From: Guillardia theta CCMP2712
Lineage: Eukaryota; Cryptophyceae; Pyrenomonadales; Geminigeraceae
DNA length: 64,000 nucleotides
Direction: 5' to 3'
Assembly (NCBI RefSeq): GCF_000315625.1
Contig: NW_005434582.1
Coordinates: 56,706-120,705 of the forward strand
Of the stretch, positions 22,221 to 38,332 are shown piece after piece (within the stretch, counting starts at the first letter, position 1; each line of letters starts with the position of its first letter). The position numbers were made by a program, and so were the translations under genes. The notes below the pieces were generated by a model. It made no database searches and had not been told where the DNA came from. It saw nothing but the letters and a program-made list of their open reading frames with translations.

Positions 22221-24250
22221 GTGGAGAGGATGGGAATGGTAATCCAACGCATGCCCGAACAGGACAAGTCGTTTCCTCCCAATTCCACATCGCTGGGTAA
22301 CTGGAAAGGAAGGCAAGCAAACAAGACCCTCCGTCCCCTGCTTAACGCACGTGGCAGGTCAAGGGAGAATCTCGATGCGGCGATCCTGTGGAAACGAGCA
22401 GGAGACTTGTGGGAGGGCCCAGCAGCTCGGCTGTTCAAGAAGAGAAGCTCACCGGAGGACATCGCGCAGGTTCCTTGATGGTTGACAGAGGAACGAGAGC
22501 TGAACACGCTGTTGCTGCTCAGGGGCAGCTGGGGGACTGCTGGTAAGGGGAGGGAGATGGAGAGGGGGTGAGGGGGTGGCTGTAGCAGGGGAACTGCTGG
22601 TAAGGGGATGGTGTTGGGGAGGGGCAGTGAGAGATGTTGTGGCGCAGGCTACTTGCTGCGCTCGCGTGCTTGTCCGAGCGAGCTGGGGCGATCGAGAGAT
22701 GTTTTGAGACGCGAGAAATCAGCGTGAGAGGACTGTACAAGCTCAAGCTCTATGATGGGCAGCGAGAAGAGTGAGAGGAGGAGCAGGGGAGGAGGGGAGG
22801 AGGGAAGGAGAGGAGAGGGGAAGAGGAGGAACTGGGAGAGGAGAAGGGGACGGAGAAGTCAGTAACGGGCCTAAATAGATGGGTTCGCATGATTATCGAC
22901 GATTACCTTCCAACAGAGCACGGTCAGGTAAAGCAGTTCTCTACCCTCTACTCTCCTCCTCTGCTCCTCTCTAAACTTACCATCCTGTTGGTCTTTTCTT
23001 GTCTCTTGCCCTCGTTTTCTTCCTGCCTCTCCGCAACATCCCACCAACTGATACTCCACAGCCAATCTTTGCTCAGCCCAATGGAAGGGAGATCTGGGTT
23101 CTGCTATTGGAGAAAGCTTTTGCAAAGGTTGCAAATCAAACTGGAACAAATTGAGGAGACTGACCTGTTCCTTGTCTTGTCTTCATGTTGTTTTTCTTCA
23201 TGTTGTCTTGGCTTGCATTGTAGTTTTGCGGAGACTATCAGTCCCTGGCAGGAATGAAACGCTGCAGTCATCCAGCCAGATCTCAGTGATGGTATTGGAA
23301 CAGGCGGGCATATCCTATGGGCGTTTCAAGCCATGACGGGAGACAATGTGATGCATTTCTCCAAGGAAGACAGCAAGTGAGTTTACAGCTCTTGCTCCGT
23401 CCCGTCTGCCTGACTCGGTCGTTAGGTGGTGCAGATACGACATGCGACAACCTACTGACGAGAACAACAAGAGGAGAATCGGGTTGAGAAAGTGAGCGCT
23501 AGATGAGGGAAGACAGGCGGACAGACAGGCAGGGAGAAAGACGGGAAGGAAGGGAGGGAGCATAGGAGGGAGCGTGGAACAGAGGAAAGGAAGGAGACAG
23601 AGGGACGGAGAAAGGGAGGGAGGAAGAGAGAGAGGAGGGGGGGGGGGGGAGGGAGGGAGAGAGGGAGGCATCCCAGCTCGTGATGCATTTCACCTTCGTC
23701 ATGATGTATCTTCAGCCTGACGTCTCTGGACCTGCAGAACGGAGCCGCCGGAAGAGTACAAAGACGACGAATTCTACAAGATTCTACAAACTTACGATGC
23801 GGTAGACAGAGGCGTTGACAACCCTTCTTGACGAGCCACCTTGTAGCTGAGGTCTGTGATGGGAGCGGGTTCGGATCTGGATGGTTCTGTCTCTGTGAGA
23901 AATCTCTTCTCTGTTGGTTCATGTTCTCACATGTTCCTACTGTTCACACATTTTCCTCCTTCTCACATTTTCCTGCTGCTGTGACTTGTTGGATGTTAGT
24001 CGAGAAACGGAATTCGACCAGGTCACGCGTACAGGTAGGTTTGAGTTGTGATGAAGAGCAAACTTACTTGAGCCAGCATCATCTCAACGCAGAAAGTGAA
24101 CAAATTTTGTATGTTGCAACTGCGCGACCCCTGGGGGGCATTTGATTGGTCGGGTGAGAAGACAAGAAGAGAAGAAGGGTGAAAATTGAAGGAGGATAGG
24201 AAGAGAGTGAAATTCAGAGATGAAGGAGAAGAAGACAAGTCGATGGAGAG

Positions 24251-24298
<48 letters not shown>

Positions 24299-25425
24299 GA
24301 GGACGAGGAGGAGGGGGACGAGGACGAGAAGGAGGACGAGGAGGAGGAGGAGACAGGTAAAGTGAGATGAGGAGAACAGGGTAGTTGTTCGAGGAAGTAG
24401 TAGAAGATGAAAACGTAGAAGAAAAGCAGAGTGAATAGAACAATCAGGGATCGACTACAAGTCCACGAGGATAGAGGCAGGTGGAGGTTGAGGACAGTTG
24501 CCAACTCTCATTTTAGGTGATTGGTCGGCCAAGAGTTCACTATGGAAGCAACATCCCAACGTCGCCAAAGTAAGCAAGACTTTGACGTTTCCAACAGAAT
24601 TGAGGAGTTTCCGATCTCTTTTTGAACTCTTGCACGCAGGCGTGTAAGTTTGACGAGAGCGGGAAAGGATTCTTTTGGATGGAGATGAAGGTGACTCATG
24701 AGTCGAGCGTTCGGGCAGTTTTGATCTGAGAGTTGTTGGTAGGACTTCATAAGACATTTCGACTACATCGACATATGTCACAGGTAGCAAGCGTAAAAGA
24801 TGTCGGACAAACTATCTCATCATTGTCGTTCCTGCAACCGCAACTATCTACTTTTCTCGCTCCAGACAACAACACCTGCAAATCTTCTTGAATACTTCTC
24901 ATATCTATCACCTCAACCAAGATTTTGTTTTCAACAATCATTACAATCATTACAATCGTCATCGTCGTTGTCATCGTGAATGTTTCACAGCAAACTTGAA
25001 TGAGAGCAAGCAAAGACGTTGAGAAAGTGATGACTGGGCATCTTGTATCAGGAGGACAGGAGTGGGTGACCTCCGACTTGAGATCGACGAAACATCTGGA
25101 TGCTGCGGCCCTTTAAGCGGATGCATGTACTTGCTCTAATCAACCATGATGATGATGAGGAGGAGGAGGAGGAGGAGGAGGAGGAGGAGGAGGAGGAGGA
25201 GGAGGAGGAGGAGGAAGATCATGATCATGATCATGGAGGTGGTGGTGATGATCATGGTAATGATAGCAAAGATCTGTTGTCCGTGTGCTTATCGCCTGCC
25301 TTGAACCTCAAGTTGGACAATTCTGATCGTCTTGCAGGAAAGGCTGTGCGTCCTACTACTGCTGCTGTCGAGGATGCAGTGCTCTCTGTTGCGAGCAGGA
25401 AAACTTTCTTGAAAGATGTCAGTGA
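22221..25425 (+). CDS. Calpain-like cysteine protease, 17 exons, about 401 aa
   Basis: Exons: 22221-22469, 22523-22542 (20-nt micro-exon), 22648-22770, 22879-22927, 23062-23127, 23224-23251, 23304-23376, 23426-23491, 23738-23801, 23847-23894, 24000-24034, 24077-24153, 24517-24569, 24640-24690, 24743-24783, 25052-25126 and 25338-25425. They total 1206 nt, in frame throughout. Calpain landmarks appear in order: FPPNSTSL, GQLGDCWLLAALA with the catalytic Cys, IIDDYLP, LLLEKAFAKFCGDYQSLAGG, AMTGDNV, GIRPGHAYS with the catalytic His, LQLRDPWGAFDWSG, FFWMEMKDF and DICH. The third catalytic residue, Asn in the usual RNPWG, is Asp here. A Cys-rich tail (GCCGPLSGCMKGC, CCCRGCSALCC) follows. The intron 23252-23303 has a GA donor. 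Upstream exons may exist, so the start is uncertain. Calpains are usually Ca2+-regulated cytosolic proteases. Confidence 0.85.
22523..22542 (+). other. Calpain micro-exon a (catalytic Cys)
   Basis: A 20-nt exon between CTCAG and GTAAGGGGA encodes GQLGDC plus two bases of Trp. It enters in phase 0 and leaves in phase 2. Confidence 0.8.
22586..22599 (+). other. Candidate alternative calpain micro-exon b
   Basis: A 14-nt segment lies between TGTAG and GTAAGGGGA. It would encode QGNC plus two bases of Trp. Its phases (0 in, 2 out) match micro-exon a, and its 3' half and donor repeat those of micro-exon a. Use as a mutually exclusive exon is inference. Confidence 0.35.
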
Positions 25426-25616
25426 GAACGTGACGTGATGTGTTTGAGCAGGAGAGCAGGACTGAGACTGTCAGACCGAGCAAAACATGTTGCTGTGTGT
25501 GACGACAGGGATTTCACACCGCAACGAGAAATTTTTATCGAGTTTCACAAAATCTTTCCACAAAAATTTTAACGGTGGAGAGAAGAGGAGAGAAGATTTC
25601 AACCTTGGACGAGAGA

Positions 25617-31000
<5,384 letters not shown>

Positions 31001-31019
31001 GGGTCGGAGGACAAGAGAC

Positions 31020-32463
31020 ACGCGACACGCGGGGCAGAGGGAGCGAGGAAGATTTCAACATCAAAGGAGAGGAGAGGAGAGGAGAGGAGAGGAGAGGAGA
31101 GGAGAAGTGGGATTAACGGGACACCTATCAGAACTCCTGTCTCTGTGCCTGCTCCTGCCCAACATCGTCATCCCTAACAACTATGAAGGAGCTTCAACTC
31201 ACCGATCGCCCTCCGATCCCTTAGCATCGCTGCTACAGCACACAGCCAACAATTCTCAGTCAGCAAGCAAGCGTCTTCATCTCAACCTCCACCCTCTCAC
31301 CCGTTCGCCTTGCGAGAGTCGCTCTCAGCCCTTCAAACAGCAACGTCAGGAGTCGAGGTCGAAAGCGGTCAGCAATATCGATAGCACTTGTCTTTCGAGT
31401 CGCCGCCTTTGACGCCGTTCTGACAGAACTAAACGATCACATCCACAACTTCATAGAAACTCCAACCACCTTCTCACTCCCTTCGTTTTCATTGAAATAC
31501 TCCTCATCAGAGTCTGCAGACATGCCAGTCCACATGTCAGGAACCTTTCGGAGCTCAACGTGTGGTTTGCAAAAAGATGTTTGCAAGGACATCTCTGGAT
31601 ACCAATGTCACAGCAAGCAGCACTCACCGCAATGCTTCTTGCGATAGTTTCGACCCTTGATAGTCCAACATGTCAGTCCATGAGAACAAAGAGCCGATCA
31701 CTTATTTCCCACCTCGGTTGCCATGACAATGACGCTGAGGTCAACCTAGTCGACGTTCTTGTCGGACAACCTGACAACCGAAGACGATCGTAAAGACTCT
31801 ACCGCCACCCTCCAATCGATCAATGATGAATCTACCGTGAGGTCTCTCCCTCTATCCTTCCCTCCTTAGCTCTACCTCCTCCCCTCCCTCCCTCCCTCGC
31901 AAGAAGAGGAAACATAACAAGCTCTATCTCGTACTTTGCTTATCATTCCATGTCGCTAAACCGTGACGCTTGGTTTTTACACTCTCCACTAAACTCTCTC
32001 ATCAGGACCTTTCTCCTCCTCCTTTCTCGCCTGCCCACTCCACAAAGCTCAAGCGCGCTGGGAGGAGGATTGTTCTGCGGCGAGACAAGTGCATCTCTGT
32101 CTTGGCCTGAGTCTCCATTCGGTCTGCTTTCTACATCTCCGTACTCGTCCACTCCTTCCTTCTTCCTTCCTTTCCCTCCTCCACGCTCCTGATGCCCCTC
32201 GCTTACGCTTTTCTCTTCGCAACCAGCCTTGTCTCTGCACCATTCTCTCTCCTCCTCCCTCGCCTCTTCCTTCCTTCCGTTCTCCTCCTCCATTGCCATG
32301 CGCCTCCCTCCTCCCTCCCTCACGCCTGCCTCGCCCTCCTGCATTTGCCGCGTGCTGGGGACACTAAAATCACTCAACAAGGCAAAATCGCTCAAGTAAA
32401 GGCAGGAAGAAACCTGCAGGGAGGTTGTGGGGAGAGCAACGCCGGGAGAGAGGAAGCAAGAGG
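31020..32463. other. Intergenic, upstream of two divergent genes
   Basis: A short GAGGA pentamer run lies at 31064-31104 and CT-rich stretches at 31850-31900 and 32140-32340. The left part may hold 5' exons or the promoter of the U2AF-like gene (-), and the right part the promoter of the gene starting at 32464 (+). The + strand frame 31560-31793 is open but has no other support. Confidence 0.4.
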
Positions 32464-34152
32464 ATGTCGAAGCCAGCGCCATCATGGCTCAAGGGATTCG
32501 CGGGCAAGAGGAAGGAGGCTGCTAAGGAAAGCACCCCGTCCTTCGATGCCAAGGTGTCGCTCTACCTCCTGAACGATCTCAGTGCTGAGATGGCTGAATG
32601 CAGAAGGCCAAGACTGCGCAGGAGGAGGGAGAGGGTGAGCTTGCCTTTCCCTGTGCCGTGCGAGTGCCGACGGCACGCAGGGATCGAGGACTACATGGCA
32701 GACCACATCCTACCGCAGGACGAGGCGTCATCGCGCAGACGGGTGTGCTGCGTCCTGCTCTGCGCCATCGGTGGAGTGATCTGGAAGGGTCAGGTGGAGA
32801 GGAACACAGAGAAGACGAGGCCGTTGAAGGAGAGAATGAGCGAAGCACTGGACAAGGCAGGAGCTGAGAGCGTGCGAGGTGTGCCTGACATGGCGCGCTC
32901 AGGGGCTCAGCAACCCCATCGGTAACGACAACATCGGGTTCCGGCTGGTAACTTTGCGCCTGCTGGGGGGTAGGTGGTAGTTATAGCATGCCGGCAGTTG
33001 TCGAAGATGGGATTCAAGGAGGGCCAGGTGTTATGAATCTTCATGTTTTTCCTGTGTTTCATCTCCTTTCAATCCTTCTGCCCTCCTTTCTCCATTCTGT
33101 GTCCTTCTATCCTGTTTTCTCCCTCCTGTTCTTTCCTCTCTCTCCCTCCCTCTCTCTCCCTCTCTCCGTTCCTCCCATCCATCCCTCCCTCCCTCTCCCT
33201 CCCTCTCTCTCTTTCGCTTCAACGTGCTCACGAGGATGGCAGGGGCTGGGGAAGGAGAAGAGCGGGCTAGCAGCTCCGCTAGATATTCACATGAAGGTAG
33301 ATGCTTCTGTTGACGCTGAGGAGGGAAGGAGACGACTTGACCGCCCAGAAGGCAAGCAGGAGGGGTCTTGGAGTCGAAGAGGAGACGAGGAGGATAGCCC
33401 AGGAGCAGGCAAGAAACAAGGTGAACACGGCGTTTCGTCCCTAAGATGTCTGACTGAGAATGTAAGGCCGAGAACGTATCCAACCTCAAGGACTCCTTCC
33501 TCTCGAGGCAGAAGGCAAACTTCGAGACGAAGCAGGTGTAAGCACTGGCAACGTTCTCCCTCCTCATCCTCCTCTCGCTCTTCCAGAACATACGGGACCT
33601 CTCGAGGGCGCAGAAAGTTTGCGAGACCCTCGACCGAGCAGCAGGTGATGTGCCCCTGTACCTCCTCCCTCTTCCGCGTTCGGCCGACATGACGCATCGC
33701 GCCAGGTCTTGAGAATCCTCAGCTGTGGGGCATCTCCATGGACGAGGACGGGAAGCTGGCGGGAGAAGAGGCAGTGGAGCAGCGGATAGAGGCTCCTGAT
33801 GGGAGCGCGTACTCCCGTGTTGTGAGCGGCAGACCTCAGGACAGGAGCGAGATGTCGCCGGAGGACATCGTCTCCCTGCTGTCAAGGTGAATTTCCCCTC
33901 AGCTCCGCCTACCTGAGACGCTTGCGCCCAACAGCATCATTCTCCACCTCCGGACCGTGCATCACTTCTGCTTCCCCTGCAGCGGGCGCTTCCCATCGGC
34001 AGAGGTCGAGGGTCGTGATGCAGTCTCGGGCTTTGGTGACGTCACTACAGGAGGTCGAAGGGCATCTGCAACAGTCGGACGACTGCCTGCAGCGGTTCCA
34101 GCAGCTCGGGAAGGGACAGGAGGAGAACGATTTGGATTTCAGTGACTTCTGA
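32464..34152 (+). CDS. Coiled-coil-rich protein of unknown function
   Basis: Likely start ATG 32464 (MSKPAPSWLKGFAGKRKEAA). Later exons sit between clean splice signals: about 33475-33540 (KAENVSNLKDSFLSRQKANF), about 33585-33641 (NIRDLSRAQKVCETLDRAA), about 33705-33887 (LENPQLWGISMDEDGKLAGE to MSPEDIVSLLSR) and a last exon (QSRALVTSLQEVEGHLQQSD) ending ENDLDFSDF at TGA 34150-34152. Much of it should be helical coiled coil. Exons between 32600 and 33300 are uncertain, although KERMSEALDKAGAESVR near 32830 looks coding. No known family is recognised. The stop lies only 45 bp from the stop of the convergent HIG1 gene, so the 3' UTRs should overlap. Confidence 0.55.
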
Positions 34153-34196
34153 AGGAGACAAATATACAAGAATCATATGTTGAACCATCCAACGTG

Positions 34197-34578
34197 CTAG
34201 AGCTCTATGCCCAGCCTCTTCTGCTTATCTCGGATGTAGATGGACGTCATCATAAAGCCCAACGTCACGCCTTGGGCCACCACACGCGCCCTCATGAAAA
34301 CTTGCGAAGCCATCTTGTTTCCCTTCTGGAACTGCCGAAACCCTGAAAGGAGGATGCCTGCAGTGATCACACAACCTGCCCATACTCGTAAGGACGCTGC
34401 AACTTGCGCATGCCAGCGGTGGGTCACCGAGAGGCACCACGGGACTCTGTGCTCCGAGGTATCTGTAGAGAAACCTATCGAAGTCTGAAATCTCTGCATG
34501 GAGAAGGCACGGGTCAATGACAGTTTGGCTTCAACGTAAACTCTTACCTGTCTTGTTCGCTTTTGCGTTATCCTCCAT
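34197..34578 (-). CDS. HIG1-domain mitochondrial-type membrane protein, about 100 aa
   Basis: Exons 34578-34548, 34493-34428 and 34402-34197 give 303 nt in frame: MEDNAKANKT, then FLYRYLGAQSPVVPL, then a hydrophobic segment (VWAGCVITAGILLSGF), the family motif FQKGNKMASQVFMRARVVAQ, and a second hydrophobic segment (GVTLGFMMTSIYI). Motif GN-x4-SQ-x2-MRARV-x2-QG is diagnostic of HIG1/Rcf1-type proteins. These sit in the mitochondrial inner membrane and help assemble or stabilise respiratory complexes III and IV. The second intron would be only 25 nt. Without it, the conserved parts fall in two frames. An unspliced upstream frame from 34592 also exists but lacks the family's P-x-VPL lead-in. Confidence 0.8.
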
Positions 34579-34579
34579 C

Positions 34580-34922
34580 CCTGAACAGGCATCGTTTAGC
34601 AAAAGGTAGGAGGGGCATCGAAGATTGTTCTGCATCACGCAAGTTCCTCTCACAAATTGCTTCGAACTGATATATTAGATGTTCAATAACAAACTTTGAC
34701 GAACACAGCACAAATTCATCACTCTTTGGCATATATCTATCAGTTAGACACATACTACACCCTGCTGCACTCTCTAAGTGCAAAAGAAGCTCCATAGAAC
34801 CCAAGGAACCTTGCTGCAGCAGGATGCACGAACCCAATCCCAGCATTCTTTGCTATTTTTGCTGATCACGAAGTCGCAGGGCGGCATGATCTACTCATTA
34901 CAATGCTTGCTTGTGTCCCTTA
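34580..34922. other. Intergenic spacer
   Basis: The promoter side of the HIG1 gene. AT-balanced sequence without recognisable features. Confidence 0.4.
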
Positions 34923-35385
34923 TCTCCTCTCCTCTCCTCTCCTTCCTTCTCTCTCCTCTCCTCTCCTGACCTCACCTCTCCTGACCTCACCTCTCCTCTC
35001 CTCTCCTCTCCTCTCCTCTCCTCTCCTCTCCTCTCCTCTCCTCTCCTCTCCTCTCCTCTCCTCTCCTCTCCTCTCCTTCCCTTCCCTTCCCTCCCCTCCC
35101 CTTCATCTCCTCCTCCTCTCCTCTCCTCTCCTCTCCTCTCCTCTCCTCTCCTCTCCTCTCCTCTCCTCTCCTCTCCTCTCCTCTCCTCTCCTCTCCTCTC
35201 CTCTCCTCTCCTCTCCTCTCCTCTCCTCTCCTTCCCTTCCCTCCCCTCCCCTTCATCTCCTCTCCTCCTCCTCTCCTCTCCTCTCCTCTCCTCTCCTCTC
35301 CTCTCCTTCCCTTCCCTCTCCTTCCCTTCCCTCTCCTTCCCTTCCCTCCCCTCTCCTTCATCTCCTCTCCTCTCAACTGCGCCCC
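34923..35385. repeat. Long CTCCT pentamer satellite tract
   Basis: About 460 bp of CTCCT pentamers (read TCTCC in phase) is interrupted by a higher-order block. The block combines CCTTCCCTTCCC with CTTCATCTCCTC and recurs at about 35080-35115, 35230-35265 and 35305-35370. This points to growth by larger duplications as well as slippage. It abuts the tandem gene array. Open frames through it are artefacts. Confidence 0.95.
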
Positions 35386-35732
35386 CTTTCCCCCTCCTTC
35401 GGCCATGCACCCAAAGCGCCGCCAAACTTGAAAGCAGGCAGACCGGAGAGAAATTCGGCGCCGGGCGCCACCAGCCCGGCCATGGCCCGGCCATGGGGCC
35501 TGGGGTTTTGGCGCGGTCTGCAAAGGTTTGTGGAGGCTTGACTTTCGCGGTAGTTTGAAACCTCTCTGAAAGTATTTCAATGCCCTCAAAACCACCCGGT
35601 CTTTTGATGATCAAGTACCCACATAAGTATGTCCATCCCAAGCCGAAGTTCTCTTTGAGCTCTGATTTCGACCTCAAAGCTCAACCCTCCCCAGTCTAAG
35701 CACCCCTCTCGCGAAACCGCGAAACTATCGCT

Positions 35733-36700
35733 ATGCAGTTACTGCTCCGCCGCGTCTGGGCTGCTGGGACTAGCCTCCATGCAGGCCTCTCAGGCCTTCA
35801 CCCGCGAGTACACTCCTTCATCACAGCTGCTGATGCATCATCTCGCAATCACTCCTTCATCACAGCTGCTCATGCATCATCTCGCAATCACTCCTTCACC
35901 ACAGCTGCTGATACATTATTTCACGATCGCGCTTCAGCATATCTCAAGCATGCGTGTGAGTTGCTGAAGATTAAAGCTCCAACTGGGAACGCCTATGCCG
36001 TTGCACTAGCGCTGAATGATAAGGATGCGGAGAAGGAGCTGCAGCTGCAGAAGAAGGATGCGGAGAAGCAGCTGCAGCTGCAGCTGCAGCTCCTGGAGAA
36101 AGATCATCAGATTATTGTCAACTACTACAAACGGCGAGTGGCATACATCACTCAGAGGTGTAGAGTTTGTTTGCCACCATGGTGTGGCCTCTACCCTCTA
36201 CTGAATGATTGCACAAACACAGGTATCTGGTTGAGGATCTTTTCAGGAAAGCTATGGATATTATTGCCAACAGCAAGGACGAGGAGATCAACTCTGTACA
36301 GAAAGACTTGCCGCGGAAGGACTTGGGGCTGATGATGAAAAGAGAGCTTTCTATGAGTGCGATGAATAGGCACTTGCAGACGAATAATAGCTTACGACTG
36401 GCCGTATGGAAACGGATGGGGTTACCAGAGGACCTTTTGATACCTAGGTTATCAGAAGAGAAGATGTTGTATGGGTACCTGTCGGAACACATCCATGGAC
36501 CGACGGGGCTGTTTGTGTTTTTATCTTCACGTGCAGCTAAAGAGGAGATCAGATTTTTCAGCGATGTTGCACACGTTTTCAAGAAGGAGGTGGACTTTTT
36601 CGACGACGCGTCAGCAGAAGAGGGAGAGCTGATGGAAACTAAATCTATCCTGGAAAAATATAGGCGAAAATCTGAGGACGACAGCGAGCCAAAGCCATGA
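35733..36700 (+). CDS. Tandem-array gene, copy 1 (two exons, 300 aa), unrecognised family
   Basis: Exons 35733-36157 and 36223-36700 join in phase 2. The N-terminus (MQLLLRRVWAAGTSLHAGLS) is basic, hydrophobic and free of acidic residues, like a mitochondrial targeting peptide. Three 13-residue repeats follow (HSFITAADASSRN, HSFITAAHASSRN, HSFTTAADTLFHD), then a helix (ASAYLKHACELLKIKAPTG) and a Lys/Glu/Gln coiled coil made of AEKELQLQKKD-type repeats. The second exon encodes a helical globular part (YLVEDLFRKAMDIIANSKDE) and a conserved block (IHGPTGLFVFLSSRAAKEE). The tail is acidic. No known domain is recognised. Full-length frames in all three copies suggest selection or very recent amplification. 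Confidence 0.75.
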
Positions 36701-36843
36701 CTTGAATAGGATCAAGGCACTTTTCGATATATGCTTGCTGATTACTGATCATAGTATGTTGCCTGCAGAGTCTTTCTGATATGCGACGCCGAGATAGAAG
36801 CTTAGATCATTGTCTGTTGTCGTGTTGTACCCTTTTGTGTTAG

Positions 36844-37246
36844 TCATGAATTCGTCGAATGACGCAAACAAAACTGTACTGTTGCTTGCTTGAATGATGT
36901 GGCCGCATCCACAACTAAGGCTATCAACATCTCCCCCTCCTGTTTGTCACGATCACCGATAATGGAAGAAGCAGTGATCTGATGTGCATGGTTGAAAGCA
37001 GCCGAAGTCCCGTAAGTCTTGACATAGTTTTTTCCAGAAGTTTCTGCCACTGCTAGGTAAACCGTAGACTGATTTGTTGCGGATTTTGAGGTATGGTGAC
37101 TTGATATTGCAGAGCTCACGGAACTGTGGAGGTGTCTTGATCAGGATGTACACCGCCGTAGGTACGGATGCAGTCAAGTATGCCGTCGAGATGTCCTGGC
37201 ATCGCATTAGGGCCATTGTTTGGCTCGAGCTATGGCAAGGAGTCAT
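36844..37246 (-). pseudogene. Decayed copia-type (Ty1) reverse transcriptase fragment, unit 1
   Basis: The - strand frame at 37246-36953 reads DISTAYLTASVPTAVYILIK, then KIRNKSVYGLPSSGRNFWKK and DHCFFHYR. This is the copia-RT order (D-x-STA-x-L, P-x-F, K-x-LYGL-x-S-x-RN-W, D-x-C-x-F). The adjacent frame 37119-36844 continues with KQEGEMLIALVVD, the region of the second catalytic motif, but in another frame and without the YVDD aspartates. It is a dead fragment carried along in the array unit. Confidence 0.75.
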
Positions 37247-37570
37247 CGGATGGTGGCAGGATTTGCAGTCGCAGAGAACGAGTCTAGGTCATCAATGCCC
37301 TGTACTGCGTTATACCCTCGGATGATTGCCCTTGCTTTATACTAGAGCCTTGTCCCTTGCTGATCTGATTGCTGAAATCAATGATGCGGTTCTAGGTTGT
37401 TGTCGTTGAGGGCTTCATTGATCGAAGGGTCATCATTCTCGCTCGGGCCTCCCCTCCCAGTGTGCCACGGTTGAATGTGTCTATCATTACTCCACAGAGC
37501 TGGGCCTCTTTGTGAAGGCCTGCTCCTGATATGGGATGCCCCAGTTGATATAATGATCGAATGCAGCGCC

Positions 37571-37816
37571 CTAAGATGGTGTAGCAATGTGGCATTGACG
37601 AATCTCTGGTGATAGAAGGAGGCAGTGGCGAGCAAGGTTTTCGATGGGACCAGGGCCAACAAATGCCTCAACGCCAGCTGAGGCAACATCTCTGACACCT
37701 CTGATCACCACTTTAGCTGTGCGTGAAGATAAAAACACAAACAGCCCCGTCGGTCCATGAATCATCGACTCGCTTAAACCTGGTGGCGGCCTGGCTGCCA
37801 TTGCGATTTCCTGCAA
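37571..37816 (-). pseudogene. Reverse-strand frame sharing a block with the array gene, unit 1
   Basis: An 81-codon frame contains IHGPTGLFVFLSSRTAK, almost the same as a block in the + strand array gene (IHGPTGLFVFLSSRAAK). The DNA match is about 60 bp in inverted orientation (36493-36550 against 37695-37760). The downstream part (GPIENLARHCLLLSPEIRQC) also recurs as a fragment at 43288-43398. It is probably a truncated, inverted paralogue of the array gene. Confidence 0.5.
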
Positions 37817-38332
37817 ACTTGCGATTTATTGACTAAAAAAGGAAGGGCAAACCGGAGCAAACAAGGAGAAGGAGAAAACCGACAACTCCGCCTCAATAAA
37901 ACACTAGGAAAGGAAAGAGGCAGCAAGGATCAGGACAAGGAGCAGTAGCGCAAGGCCCCTGCAAGGAAGACGGCAAGACCCATGCGAGAGCGATACTTAC
38001 CCACCCCCTCCCCATTCACACACCCTGTGTATTTACGCGAAAGATACCGGTACTAGACCCTTTGATTGGCTGTTCCACCCCCGTGGCCCGGCCATGGGGC
38101 CTGCGGTTTTGGCGCGGTCTGCAAAGGTTTGTGGCTCTTGACTTTCGCGGTAGTTTGAAACCTCTCTGAAAGTATTTCAATGCCCTCAAAACCACCCGGT
38201 CTTTTGATGATCAAGTACCCACGTAAGTATGTCCATTCCAAGCCGAAGTTCTCTTTGAGCTCTGATTTCGACCTCAAAGCTCAACCCTCCCCAGTCTAAG
38301 CACCCCTCTCGCGAAACCGCGAAACTATCGCT

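Noticed and set aside
35395-35480. Possible origin or centromere signal in the satellite region
   Set aside because: No evidence beyond repetitiveness.
34903-35677. Long Ser/Pro/Leu and Arg/Glu/Gly frames on both strands
   Set aside because: Generated by the CTCCT pentamer satellite.
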